Shown: positions 46,199 to 54,848, numbered from the stretch's first letter. The stretch is DNA of 64,000 nt from CAVTWH01 sp963850915 (GCA_963850915.1 CAWKND010000004.1:1169074-1233073), one strand, 5' to 3'. Translations and numbers: made by a program. Notes: generated from the letters alone by a model not told the origin.

Positions 46199-46720
46199 AT
46201 GACTTCAGTACCTTCAGCCGAGCGCACCGACGTCCCAGACGCGTGGGACGAGCGCAGCGTGCTGACCACGTTCCTCGACTACGCGCGGGCGACCGTGCAC
46301 GCCAAGTGCCAGGACATCAGTGAGGAGCACGCCCGGCAGGCTCCGCTGCCCGGTTCGCCGCTGATGACCATCTCCGGTCTCGTCAGTCACCTGCACTGGG
46401 TCGAGTACTCCTGGATCCAGGTCACCCTGCTCGGCGAGGAGAACCACGGCCCGTGGACCGATGAGGACCCGGACCGGGAGATGCGCATCGCCGTCGACAT
46501 CCCGATCCGGCAACTGCTTGCCGACTACGCCGCCCAGTGCGAGCGATATAGCCAACTGGTGGCCACGCTCGACCTGGACACGCCGTCGGTCGGCAAGCTC
46601 CGCGACGGGCGGCCGCTGACGCTGCGCTGGATCCTGTTCCACCTGATCGAGGAGACCGCCCGGCACAACGGCCACCTCGATCTACTACGCGAGTTGGCTG
46701 ACGGGGTCACCGGCGCGTAG
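46199..46720 (+). CDS. DinB/DUF664 family protein
   Basis: A 173-residue four-helix protein with the DUF664 pattern: ERSVLTTFLDYARATVHAK, LVSHLHWVEYSWIQ and C-terminal LRWILFHLIEETARHNGHLD, giving the spaced histidines of the metal site in DinB-like proteins, which include bacillithiol/mycothiol-dependent transferases. Substrate unknown. AGAGG lies seven bases before the ATG. A second DUF664/DinB-like gene occurs at 49279 on the other strand. Confidence 0.85.
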   Translation: MTSVPSAERTDVPDAWDERSVLTTFLDYARATVHAKCQDISEEHARQAPLPGSPLMTISGLVSHLHWVEYSWIQVTLLGEENHGPWTDEDPDREMRIAVDIPIRQLLADYAAQCERYSQLVATLDLDTPSVGKLRDGRPLTLRWILFHLIEETARHNGHLDLLRELADGVTGA

Positions 46721-46840
46721 TCCCACCCTTCATCTCGACCAGCCGCTGCCTCGTCGCACGCGCGCGAGCCTGACCACGGCCCCGGCCGCTGGCGTGCGGC
46801 GGGGCAGCGGCCGGGTGGCGGGGCGTGGAATTCTGGGCAG

Positions 46841-47941
46841 ATGGTTGTCCTTGCCGACTGTGAGCTCGGCGTGCACCACGGGTTCATCTTCATCGCCGAC
46901 GACACGCCTCCCGACCTCTTGGAGTCGCGTGGTGGGCAGGTCAACGGTCTCTGCGGCGCCGCGGTACCCGGTGGGGTCTCACTCGTGACCGGTCTGCACA
47001 CCGGCAAGGTACCGATTGTCGTGGAGTGGTACGAGAGTGCGCCCGAGCTGGATCCGGCGTGGCCCGAGGCGGTCGAGGTGTCCTTCCTGGTCGAGGTTGA
47101 CCAGTTGCGGGTGACCGCGTTCGACGACGGGTTCGGCATCGTTCTTCCGGCAACGGGCAGCCATCGTGTGCGCTACTGCGCGGCTGGCATGGACGAGGCC
47201 CACGACGGTACCCGGATCACGGGTGAACCGGCCCTCGATCGGTACCTGGTGCAGTTCTGGCCCGCCCCGCCGGGACCGGATGTGGTGCTGCGCCAGTCGA
47301 GCCAGGTCGCGGCGTACTGGCACGGTGTGGCCCGCGAGACACCGGTGCCGCCAGCGCGGCCGTCGCCATCGGAGCTGCGCCGGCAGCGCGAAGAGGAGAC
47401 GCTGGAGCGCCGTCGGCGCGCGCGCGAACGGGTGCGGTGGTCGCCGTGGGGTGGACACGAGCCATCCGAGGCGTTGCTGGCCGCCGGTACCTTGGCACCG
47501 CAGTTGGCCCGGCTCGACGCCCGGCTGGCCGAGGCCCTGGTCGTTCTTCCCGCAGTGCAGCAGCGAACGATCGCGATCTGGTGTGCCCGGCGCGCATGCG
47601 CAAAGGCTGCTGGGCCGGCCGTTGCGCGCGCCGTGGCGGCGCTGGACGCGGTCGAGCGGGGCGAGGCGGTGCCCGAGCCGTTCGGCGATCCCCAGCAGGC
47701 GTGGGCCGCGTTGTTTCCTGGGCCGAAGGCGATGGTGGTTCGATCGGGAGTGGAGGCCAGCCTGCCGGTTCGGCCGGATCCGGTGGTCGCGGCCCTCGGC
47801 GCGGTGCTGGCGGCCGTCTCCGAAGATCCGGCGACCGCGGTGATCGGCGCGGTCACCAGCGTGGGCGGTACCGAAGCCGACCATGCGTTGTACTTCAACG
47901 AGCTACGCGAGGTATTTGCGGCTGACCCGCTGACCCGCTGA
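46841..47941 (+). CDS. hypothetical protein with C-terminal sequence repeat
   Basis: A 366-residue protein I do not recognise. The N-terminal half is beta-rich (VVLADCELGVHHGFIFIADD, GLHTGKVPIVVEWYES), and is followed after about residue 165 by an Arg/Glu-rich helix (SELRRQREEETLERRRRARE) and a helical Ala-rich C-terminal domain (AVQQRTIAIWCARRAC). No signal peptide. The last codons lie in an 8-bp tandem repeat so that the C-terminus would change with repeat number. The ATG has only a weak ribosome binding site. Confidence 0.7.
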   Translation: MVVLADCELGVHHGFIFIADDTPPDLLESRGGQVNGLCGAAVPGGVSLVTGLHTGKVPIVVEWYESAPELDPAWPEAVEVSFLVEVDQLRVTAFDDGFGIVLPATGSHRVRYCAAGMDEAHDGTRITGEPALDRYLVQFWPAPPGPDVVLRQSSQVAAYWHGVARETPVPPARPSPSELRRQREEETLERRRRARERVRWSPWGGHEPSEALLAAGTLAPQLARLDARLAEALVVLPAVQQRTIAIWCARRACAKAAGPAVARAVAALDAVERGEAVPEPFGDPQQAWAALFPGPKAMVVRSGVEASLPVRPDPVVAALGAVLAAVSEDPATAVIGAVTSVGGTEADHALYFNELREVFAADPLTR

Positions 47942-47952
47942 CCCGCTGACCC
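47922..47952. repeat. 8-bp tandem repeat across a stop codon
   Basis: Three full copies of CTGACCCG and a fourth with one change span the end of the preceding gene and its TGA at 47939. As 8 is not a multiple of three, gain or loss of a unit would shift the frame and move the stop. Confidence 0.8.
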
Positions 47953-48009
47953 TGATCTGCCGATCGGGGTGGGTGCTGCCGCTGGGATGGGTAGCGTTCA
48001 GACTTGGTT

Positions 48010-49272
48010 ATGCGCCGCCCGCCCACGCCCGCCGGCCTGCTCCGCGGTATCCGCGACCGGGCAGTGCCCTGGGCACGGACCCAGCCGACCAGGGAGTCGC
48101 TGTCGATCGTAAGCCGGCGTGCCCAACCCGCGACGCTCACCATCATCCGGTTGACCGCCATCGCGATCGCGGCGTACGAACTGGCCCGGCTGATCACCGG
48201 CGCCGCCCGGCCGATCCTGGCGCCGTTGACGGCGCTGCTCGTCGTCCAGGTGACCCTGTTCCAGACGATCCGCACCGCGTTGCAGCGGGTGGCCAGTGTG
48301 CTTGCCGGGGTACTGGTGGCGCTGGGCCTGTCGAGTTGGCTGGGGTTCACCTGGTACAGCCTGGCCATCACGATAGCGGCGGCGCTGACCGTGGGGTACG
48401 TGCTCCGCCTCGGTGACAGCGCTCTCGAGGTACCGATCAGCGCGATGTTGATCCTGTCGCTGCCCACCGAGAACGCGGGGCTGGACCGGATCGCGTCCAC
48501 CCTTATCGGCGCGGCGACCGGGCTGTTGCTGAACCTGGTCCTGGCGCCACTGCACGTGCAGTCCGCTGAGGAAGCGGTCGAAGACCTCGGCCGCCGGCTG
48601 GCTGCCCTGCTCGACCAGATGGCCACCGACCTGGAGGAGGGCCGCGCCACCGAGCACCGGCACACCTGGGTTGAGCATGCCCGCGCGCTCAGCGCGGAGC
48701 TGGAACGGGTGGAGGACGCGCTCGACCAGGCCGAGGAGAGCGTGCGGCTCAATCCGCGCGGCGTTGTCGTCGTCGACCCGCGGGTGTACCTGCGGCGCCG
48801 GCTGGACACGCTGGAGCGCGTCACGCTCACCGTGCGGGGGGTAACCCGCTCGCTCAACGACACAGCCGGTCTCGCGGCAGAGGCGGACCCGCTGCGCGAT
48901 CCCGGCTCCACCGACCCGGTCGCCGGAGTCCTGCGCGAACTCGCCGGGGCGCTGCGCTCGTACGGGCAGCTGGCACGGTCGAAGTCGGTCGATCGGGCGG
49001 CGCTGAAGGCCGACGTGGACCGGCGCCTGGCCGGGGCGGCCGAGCGCCAGCGCACCGTCGCCGAGACCCTGCACACCGGCGCCGACCCGGCGGCCGGTTG
49101 GCCACTGCGGGGTGAGCTGGTGAACCACCTGGAACGGCTGCGCTCCGAGCTGTACCCGTCCCCGCCACAGCCGCAGACGCTGGCCGATGACGCCCAACCG
49201 GAGACCTGGCGGCACCCGATCAGGGCTGTACTCGGCCGCGTGCGGCGCCGCAGCAAGCGCGGTGGGAGCTGA
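48010..49272 (+). CDS. FUSC/aromatic acid exporter-like membrane protein
   Basis: A 420-residue protein with about five or six N-terminal membrane helices (TIIRLTAIAIAAYELARLIT, PILAPLTALLVVQVTLFQT, SVLAGVLVALGLSSWLGF) and a long cytoplasmic helical domain of 220 residues. This is the half-length FUSC/ArAE exporter plan, usually removing aromatic or other toxic acids. The ATG at 48010 was chosen over TTG 48004. It ends six bases from the convergent DinB-like gene. Confidence 0.82.
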   Translation: MRRPPTPAGLLRGIRDRAVPWARTQPTRESLSIVSRRAQPATLTIIRLTAIAIAAYELARLITGAARPILAPLTALLVVQVTLFQTIRTALQRVASVLAGVLVALGLSSWLGFTWYSLAITIAAALTVGYVLRLGDSALEVPISAMLILSLPTENAGLDRIASTLIGAATGLLLNLVLAPLHVQSAEEAVEDLGRRLAALLDQMATDLEEGRATEHRHTWVEHARALSAELERVEDALDQAEESVRLNPRGVVVVDPRVYLRRRLDTLERVTLTVRGVTRSLNDTAGLAAEADPLRDPGSTDPVAGVLRELAGALRSYGQLARSKSVDRAALKADVDRRLAGAAERQRTVAETLHTGADPAAGWPLRGELVNHLERLRSELYPSPPQPQTLADDAQPETWRHPIRAVLGRVRRRSKRGGS

Positions 49273-49278
49273 TTCGGG

Positions 49279-49782
49279 CTACCGGAGCAGGCCGCGCAGG
49301 TACCCGGCCTGGCCGGCGTGCTGCAGGTCGTCGCTGAGTACGCTGACCAGGCGTACCCCCAGGGTTACCGGCGGGTCCCAGCTGTCGTCGACGACGATGT
49401 CCAGCGCGTCGTCGGTGACCGTTTCGAGCAGGGTTTGGGTGCGCTCGGCCACCGCCGCGTAGTACCCGATGAGCACATCCGCGCCGGTGGGCCGTACCGC
49501 CGCCACCTCGGCCGGGCCGTGGCCGTACCCGGTGTCCTGCGGGTCGGGGACCAGCCCGAAGCCGGCCGCCCAGTCGCCGGACTCCCATACCTGGGGCGCA
49601 TGCAGCAGCTGCGCGATGTGGTGGTCCTGGATACGGGTGAGGTGCCAGACGAGCCAGCCGATCGTGTTCGCGCCGTCTGCCGGTGCCCAGCACAGCTGCT
49701 CGGTGCTCAGCCCGGCAACCGCCCGGTCGATGACGCCCGGCAGCCGGCCGTACGCCTCGTTGAGCAGGTCCTTGGTACGCAT
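49279..49782 (-). CDS. DinB/DUF664 family protein
   Basis: A 167-residue four-helix protein (RTKDLLNEAYGRLPGVIDRA, ANTIGWLVWHLTRIQDHHIA, SVLSDDLQHAGQAGYLRGLL) with the conserved histidines of the DinB-like metal site. AGGAGGGG is eight bases before the ATG. It is divergent from the quinone oxidoreductase gene at 49952. Confidence 0.88.
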   Translation of the reverse strand: MRTKDLLNEAYGRLPGVIDRAVAGLSTEQLCWAPADGANTIGWLVWHLTRIQDHHIAQLLHAPQVWESGDWAAGFGLVPDPQDTGYGHGPAEVAAVRPTGADVLIGYYAAVAERTQTLLETVTDDALDIVVDDSWDPPVTLGVRLVSVLSDDLQHAGQAGYLRGLLR

Positions 49783-49951
49783 GAATCTCCCCTCCTGGTG
49801 CGGCATGCCGGCGGCCGCCGCCGGTAGCCGATTACGGCGGCACCGCTCGGGCCGCTGCTTGCTCGACGAAGTACCCAGTTCAGAATGGCCTGTCGGAGGC
49901 AGTGGACGTGACGACCTGAGCGTGACGCCCCGGGTTGAGACGGAGCGAATG

Positions 49952-50851
49952 ATGAAGGCAGCCCTTTTCAACCAGTTCGGCGGTCCGGAGGTTCTCGAGA
50001 TCGCGGAGCTTCCCGATCCGCATCCGGGTCCCGGCCAGGTTCGGATCGCGGTGCGTGCGGCCGGCGTCAACGCGAGCGACTGGAAGAAGCGCAGCGGCCT
50101 GATGGATGAGGAGCTCCCGCAGACCATGGGCCATGAGGCGGCGGGCGTGGTCGACGAGCTCGGCGAGGGCGTTGCCGACGTGGCGGTCGGCGATCGGGTG
50201 TTCGGCTTCGATGTCGAGGGGGCGGCCCAGGCTGAGCTGGCCGTACTGTCCTACTGGGCGCCGATCCCGCCATCGCTTGACTTCCCCGGCGCTGCCGCAC
50301 TACCGGCCGCCATCGAGACAGCCACGCGCAGCCTGGACACGCTCGGTGTCGGGAGTGGCAGCACGCTACTGGTCAACGGCGCCTCCGGAAGTGTTGGCAG
50401 CGCGGCCGTCCAGCTCGCCGTGGCGCGCGGTGCGCGGGTGATCGGCACCGCCGGTCCCGCCAACCATGATTACCTGCGTTCGCTGGGTGCCGAGCCCGTC
50501 GCGTACGGTGCGGGCCTCGTCGAGCGTGTTCGCGCGATCGCTCCCGATGGCGTCGACGTGGCGCTCGATGTCGCCGGCAGCGGTGTCCTGCCCGAGCTCA
50601 TCGAGCTCGCCGGCAGCCCGGAGCAGGTCGTGACGATCGCCGACTTCGCGGGCGCGCAGCAGTACGGAGTGGCGTTCAGTAGAGGTGACGCCGGCCGCGC
50701 GCTGTACGCGCTCGACGAGATCGGCGAGCTGATCGAGTCCGGTCGCTTCTCGCTCCCGGCAATACAGGCCTTCCCGCTGGCCGAGGTCGCGGCGGCGCAC
50801 CGCATCGGCGAGGACGGTCACGTACGCGGGAAGCTGGTACTGCTGGTCTAG
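49952..50851 (+). CDS. NADP-dependent quinone oxidoreductase-like protein (MDR superfamily)
   Basis: A 299-residue medium-chain oxidoreductase: MKAALFNQFGGPEVLEI, GVNASDWKKRSG, MGHEAAGVVDELGEGV and the nucleotide-binding GASGSVGSAAVQLAVARGARV. No zinc ligands are present, so it is a zinc-independent quinone/enoyl reductase. The ATG at 49952 is preferred to 49949 because of CGGAG spacing. The methyltransferase gene begins 10 bases downstream, so the two may be an operon. Confidence 0.9.
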   Translation: MKAALFNQFGGPEVLEIAELPDPHPGPGQVRIAVRAAGVNASDWKKRSGLMDEELPQTMGHEAAGVVDELGEGVADVAVGDRVFGFDVEGAAQAELAVLSYWAPIPPSLDFPGAAALPAAIETATRSLDTLGVGSGSTLLVNGASGSVGSAAVQLAVARGARVIGTAGPANHDYLRSLGAEPVAYGAGLVERVRAIAPDGVDVALDVAGSGVLPELIELAGSPEQVVTIADFAGAQQYGVAFSRGDAGRALYALDEIGELIESGRFSLPAIQAFPLAEVAAAHRIGEDGHVRGKLVLLV

Positions 50852-50860
50852 GGTGGCCGC

Positions 50861-51643
50861 GTGGACCAGGACGAACGGGTACTTCACGCCTCGTCATTCG
50901 GCGCAGCGGCGGTCGCGTACGCCGAGCACCGTCCGGACTACGCGCGGGCCGCGGTGCGCTGGGCGATTGAGCCCGCGCTCGGCCCGCGGGTACTCGACCT
51001 CGGCGCCGGTACCGGCAAGCTGACCGCCACGCTGGTCGCGCTCGGCGCCGAAGTCGTCGCGGTGGAGCCCGACCCGGCGATGCTCACCGAGCTGCGCCGT
51101 GCGCTTCCGGGTGTCCGTGCGCTGGCCGGTACGGCCGAGGCGATACCGCTACCGGACGCGTCCGTCGATGTCGTGCTGGCCGGCAACGCCATGCACTGGT
51201 TCGACATGGCCGTCGCGGGACCCGAGATCGCCAGGGTTCTCACACCCAACGGCATCCTGGCCGGCCTGTGGAATCTCATGGACGACCGGGTCGACTGGGT
51301 GGCCGGCCTCGCCCGGGTCAGCGGTGGCGCGGCCATCGGCCCGCGTGACACGCCGACGAGTTGGCGCGCCGAGACGGCGGACATGTACCTCCCCAAGACC
51401 GGCGGGGCTGCCCGGTTCGGCTCGCCGGAACAGGCCGAGTTCCCGCACGGGCAGAGCCGCACCGCTGACTCCCTGGTAGCGACCATCGCGACGCGGGCGG
51501 GGATGCTGGTCATGCCGGAACAGGAGAGAGACGCCACGCTGGGCCGGATCCACAGTTTTCTCGCGAGTAGACCGGAGACCGCCGGCGGCGGCGAGTTCAC
51601 CCTCCCGATGCTGACCGGTGTACTGCGCGTCCGGCGGCTGTGA
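50861..51643 (+). CDS. class I SAM-dependent methyltransferase
   Basis: A 260-residue methyltransferase with motif I RVLDLGAGTGKLTATL, then VVAVEPDPAMLTELR, AGTAEAIPLPDASVDVVL and GNAMHWFDM, typical of type-11 methyltransferases. The C-terminal helices end in LTGVLRVRRL. Substrate unknown. It begins with GTG 10 bases after the oxidoreductase stop and may be cotranscribed. Its own end is followed by the double operator of the zinc-finger gene. Confidence 0.9.
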   Translation: MDQDERVLHASSFGAAAVAYAEHRPDYARAAVRWAIEPALGPRVLDLGAGTGKLTATLVALGAEVVAVEPDPAMLTELRRALPGVRALAGTAEAIPLPDASVDVVLAGNAMHWFDMAVAGPEIARVLTPNGILAGLWNLMDDRVDWVAGLARVSGGAAIGPRDTPTSWRAETADMYLPKTGGAARFGSPEQAEFPHGQSRTADSLVATIATRAGMLVMPEQERDATLGRIHSFLASRPETAGGGEFTLPMLTGVLRVRRL

Positions 51644-51661
51644 AAGTTGTGGACGCTAGCC

Positions 51662-51715
51662 TTGTCAGGGCACACCTGACAGGGCTAGAGTCGGCTCGTC
51701 AGGACGAGCCTGACA
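51662..51715 (+). promoter_or_regulatory. promoter with two tandem operators before the ClpX-type zinc-finger gene
   Basis: Two dyads GTCAGG-N5-CCTGAC, at 51664-51680 and 51698-51714, are 34 bp apart. TTGTCA (51662-51667) and TAGAGT (51686-51691), spaced 18 bases, form a sigma-70-like promoter whose -35 box overlaps the first dyad, and the second dyad lies just downstream of the -10. Repression by one or two dimers is inferred; the regulator is not identified. Confidence 0.6.
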
Positions 51716-51733
51716 ACTTCTCTGGAGGCTCCC

Positions 51734-52105
51734 GTGACGTCAGCAACGGCCAGGTCAGCGCTGCAGGTGCACTGCTCGTTCTGCGGCAAGCCCGATGTCG
51801 AGGTAAGCAAGGTGATCTCTGGCCCGGGCGTGTTCATCTGTGACGTGTGCGTAGACCTGTGCAACACGATCTTGGCAACGGACGACGGCTCCTCGCGATC
51901 GCAGATCGCTGGCCTGGACTCCCTTCCGGACGAGCAACTGCTGGAGCAGCTTCCCCGGATCGCGTCCGTAGCGGCCCAGGTCGAGGCCGGCCTGCAGGAG
52001 CGGGTGAGGGTGCTGCGCGACCGGAAGGTCACCTGGGTACGCATCGGTTTGGCGCTGGGCATGACCCGCCAGTCGGCGTGGGAACGGTTCTCCGGCGAAG
52101 AGTGA
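51734..52105 (+). CDS. ClpX-type C4 zinc-finger protein
   Basis: A 123-residue protein. Its first 50 residues carry the ClpX N-terminal zinc finger, HCSFCGKPDVEVSKVISGPG ... ICDVCVDLC, with four cysteines in the usual spacing; the ClpX ATPase is absent. The C-terminal part is helical and ends in VTWVRIGLALGMTRQSAWERF, which looks like a small helix-turn-helix. Stand-alone ClpX-finger proteins are common in actinobacteria and may act as substrate adaptors or small regulators. A GTG with GGAGG upstream; the double operator in front shows specific regulation, possibly autoregulation. Confidence 0.82.
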   Translation: MTSATARSALQVHCSFCGKPDVEVSKVISGPGVFICDVCVDLCNTILATDDGSSRSQIAGLDSLPDEQLLEQLPRIASVAAQVEAGLQERVRVLRDRKVTWVRIGLALGMTRQSAWERFSGEE

Positions 52106-52124
52106 GCCACAGCGGGGACCCGTA

Positions 52125-52832
52125 CTAGGGGTAGCTGATTTCCGTCTGATTCCTTGTCTGATGCAGGTTCCAGAGCAGGTCGGCGAGGTGCCCAGGGGCG
52201 ACAGTGGGCATCTCCCAGACCTGTTCTCCCGCGGCTTTGGCCTCCTCCAGCTGAGTGTGGAAGGCACTGTCCTCGATGGCCGCGCCGATGTAGAGCATGC
52301 CGACGTGGACGCCTTTCTCAGCTACCTCCGCGTGGAGCGACTGCAGGTAGTTGCGCTGGGCGGCTTGGGCGGGGCCAGGACCGCTCATGTTCGGCAAGCC
52401 CTGCTTGGTGCTGGCACCCTGTGCGGTCAGGATGGCGCCGTGGCCCCGCTCCAGCATGTACGGCAGGAACTCCTGCACGAGCGCCACGAGGGTGTAGAAG
52501 ATCAGCGGCATGAATTCCTGGGCGTACCGCGGGGTCAGCTTGGCAGCGGGTACGAAGTCGCGGTCGGGGGTCGGTCCGTAGTAAATGGTGTCGAGGTCGC
52601 CGACTCCGGCCCGGATCTGCTCGGTCAGTCGAGGCAGGGCATCGGTGTCGCACAGATCGGCCGTGATGACGTGTGCGGCTGCCCCGGCACTGGTCAGCTG
52701 CCCGGCCAGCAGGTCAAGTGGCTCGCGACGCCGACCGACGAGGATGACGTCATAGCCCTCTCGCGCGTAGCGATGCGCGACAGCCTGGCCGAGACCGGGA
52801 CCGGCTCCGAAAATGGCGATGGAATTGGACAT
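52125..52832 (-). CDS. short-chain dehydrogenase/reductase family protein
   Basis: A 235-residue SDR with N-terminal SIAIFGAGPGLGQAVAHRYA, an altered version of the TGxxxGxG cofactor loop, and VILVGRRREPLDLLAGQL. The catalytic YxxxK region is not obvious (AQRNYLQSLHAEVAEKG instead), so it may be an atypical SDR. GGAGAG lies seven bases before the ATG at 52832. The upstream region contains several dyads. Confidence 0.78.
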   Translation of the reverse strand: MSNSIAIFGAGPGLGQAVAHRYAREGYDVILVGRRREPLDLLAGQLTSAGAAAHVITADLCDTDALPRLTEQIRAGVGDLDTIYYGPTPDRDFVPAAKLTPRYAQEFMPLIFYTLVALVQEFLPYMLERGHGAILTAQGASTKQGLPNMSGPGPAQAAQRNYLQSLHAEVAEKGVHVGMLYIGAAIEDSAFHTQLEEAKAAGEQVWEMPTVAPGHLADLLWNLHQTRNQTEISYP

Positions 52833-52871
52833 CAGGAACTCTCCGATCGGCGGCTCGTCCACTGTGGCTGG

Positions 52872-52900
52872 TGATTCTGTCGGCTTGGCGGGCCTGCCAA
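52872..52900 (-). promoter_or_regulatory. candidate promoter of the SDR gene
   Basis: On the minus strand TTGGCA (52895-52900) and GAATCA (52872-52877) are spaced by 17 bases. The -35 box is inside the dyad CTTGGC-N6-GCCAAG (52884-52901), so a repressor could compete with polymerase. Confidence 0.4.
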
Positions 52901-52953
52901 GTAGACCACCGGATGGTCAACCTCGGTGGTCACCCCATCGACAACTGAGTATC

Positions 52954-52973
52954 TGACCGCTCACCAGCGGTCA
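52954..52973. promoter_or_regulatory. 20-bp dyad upstream of the SDR gene
   Basis: TGACCGCT-CACC-AGCGGTCA is a perfect 8-bp dyad with a 4-base centre. Its size and symmetry suit a TetR-type operator. It lies about 120 bp upstream of the SDR start, between that gene and the DUF1003 gene. Confidence 0.4.
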
Positions 52974-53089
52974 AGCTTGGCAACCAAGTGGTACTGACGC
53001 CGGTCCGCTGGCCGGGCGCGGTGTTCGGCGTACCTGGACGGTATCGGCCACGGGTACACGCGGATCGACCTCACGGCGGCGGGCTTCTG

Positions 53090-53494
53090 CTACGGCTCCG
53101 GGTTTCCGATCAGTCGCCGGTGCAGCTCCGAGGTGAGGGTGTGGATCTCCCGGGTCAACTGGGTGTTGGTCTTTAGTTCCAGGTCCTGTTCGCTGAAGTC
53201 GTGATCGGCCTTGGCCTGCTGGAACGCCGCCTGGCGGTTCTGCCCGATCATGACGAAGGTGGACAGGAAGATGGCCTCCAGCGACACGATCAGGGTGAGC
53301 GTGGGCCACGGACTGGACTCAACGAACAGCATCCAGATCACAAAGCCGAAGGCGTGGATGTACACGAAGTGCATCGAGCCGGCGAACGCGGTGATCTTGT
53401 CGGCGATGCGCAGTTGAAGGTCGGCCGCGCGCTTCGCCTGTTGCTCAAGGACGACAGGATGGTGCGCGCGACCCCGGGCGGAGAAGGGTTTCAT
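53090..53494 (-). CDS. DUF1003 membrane protein
   Basis: A 134-residue protein: basic N-terminus, then ADLQLRIADKITAFAGSMHFV, two helices (YIHAFGFVIWMLFV, TLIVSLEAIFLSTFVMIGQNRQ) and a cytoplasmic helical tail with DLELKTNTQLTREIHTLTSE. This is the DUF1003 pattern. Function unknown; often found with transport or stress genes. GGAGAG precedes the ATG at 53494. Confidence 0.85.
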   Translation of the reverse strand: MKPFSARGRAHHPVVLEQQAKRAADLQLRIADKITAFAGSMHFVYIHAFGFVIWMLFVESSPWPTLTLIVSLEAIFLSTFVMIGQNRQAAFQQAKADHDFSEQDLELKTNTQLTREIHTLTSELHRRLIGNPEP

Positions 53495-53687
53495 GTGCTC
53501 TCCATGATCAGACGCTGATCTACCGGCCGGGTGCGTACCCGGCCCGTGCCACTCGCGGCGCCCCGGCCACACCCCGTCGCCGTCCGGCACCGCCCCAACT
53601 GGCCGGACAAACTTCTGCGCCAGCCTAGTAACCGGGTACCTGCTGAGCTGCTGGTTTGTCGCAGCCCGCGCGGGCCGGCGGCGCGGA

Positions 53688-54848
53688 TCACTCCGCCGAC
53701 CGCGCCTTCTCCGCTGGTGCCTTCTCCGCCTGCGCCGAGTCGCCGGAGTCGTACATCCGGTCGACGGCCGGCGAGAGGATGACCTTGACCGCCGCGGCAA
53801 GGGGAATCGCCATGATCGCACCGACCAGGCCCAACAGAGTGCCGCCGACCAGTGCCACGAGCAGCACGGCGACGGCCGACATGTCGACCGTATCGCGCAT
53901 CACCCGGGGCGCGATCAGGTAGTTCTCCAGCTGCTGGTAGCCGATGAAGAACAGCAGCAGGACGACGCCGGCCGGCCAGATATCCACGGTGAACACCGCC
54001 ACCCCGACGCAGATCACCGCGCCGAGCGTCGCGCCGATCATCGGGATCAGATCGGTGATCGCCACGGTGGTAGCAAGGGGCAAAGCGAACGGTACCCCCA
54101 GCAGCCGTAGGCAGATGTAGGTCGAAACACCGGCGAACAGCGAGATGATCAGGTTCCCGATCATGTACCCGCCGACCTTCTGCACCACCAGTTCGGTGAC
54201 CGTCGCGACTCGCGGACGCCGTACCGGTGGGAACAACCGGACCAGTCCGCGCTGTACCCGCGGCATGGCCGCCATGAAGTAGATGGCCAGCACGAGAACC
54301 GTGAGACCGGACGCCAATGTGCCCAGAACCCGTTGCAGGAACCCCACCGCCCCGCCGGCCAGCGCTCCTGGGATCCGGCCGACCAGGTCAGTCAGCCGGC
54401 CGGTGAGGTGGTACCGGTCGGTGACCTCGCGGACCGGTTTCCACTTGGCGGAGAACCGTTGCAGGGATCCCGGCAGGTCGTGAAAGAGCCGCCCGCCCTG
54501 ATCAAGCATCGGCGGTAGGAACGACCAGACGAAGATCCCGAACAGTACGACGAGGGCAAGGATGACAACCGCCACGGCCAGCGATCTGTTCAACCCCTTG
54601 CGGGTCAGCCACCGCACCACCGGCTCGAGGCTGATGGCGACGAAGAGTCCTACCAGGACGAGCACGAGGACGTGGCGGACCACGTACACCCCGTAACCGG
54701 CCAACAGCACCACGAGCGCGGCAACCGTTGCCACGCCGGCGATCCGGAAGACCCGGCCCAGCTCCATCCGAGGGGCTGGACCGACCGCGGTCACGGCCTC
54801 GGTACCGGCGTCCGCTGTTTGGTCGCGGTCTCGATCCTCGTCTGCCAT
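53688..54848 (-). CDS. AI-2E family transporter
   Basis: A 386-residue protein with about eight membrane helices in the AI-2E (PerM/TqsA) arrangement: VVRHVLVLVLVGLFVAISLE, NRSLAVAVVILALVVLFGIF, GYMIGNLIISLFAGVSTYIC and the conserved end LIPMIGATLGAVICV ... YQQLENYLIAPRVM ... GGTLLGLVGAIMAIPLAAAV. Family members export autoinducer-2 or act as ion/proton transporters. The start is at ATG 54848. The gene lies upstream of the DUF1003 gene on the same strand, 193 bp apart. Confidence 0.9.
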   Translation of the reverse strand: MADEDRDRDQTADAGTEAVTAVGPAPRMELGRVFRIAGVATVAALVVLLAGYGVYVVRHVLVLVLVGLFVAISLEPVVRWLTRKGLNRSLAVAVVILALVVLFGIFVWSFLPPMLDQGGRLFHDLPGSLQRFSAKWKPVREVTDRYHLTGRLTDLVGRIPGALAGGAVGFLQRVLGTLASGLTVLVLAIYFMAAMPRVQRGLVRLFPPVRRPRVATVTELVVQKVGGYMIGNLIISLFAGVSTYICLRLLGVPFALPLATTVAITDLIPMIGATLGAVICVGVAVFTVDIWPAGVVLLLFFIGYQQLENYLIAPRVMRDTVDMSAVAVLLVALVGGTLLGLVGAIMAIPLAAAVKVILSPAVDRMYDSGDSAQAEKAPAEKARSAE

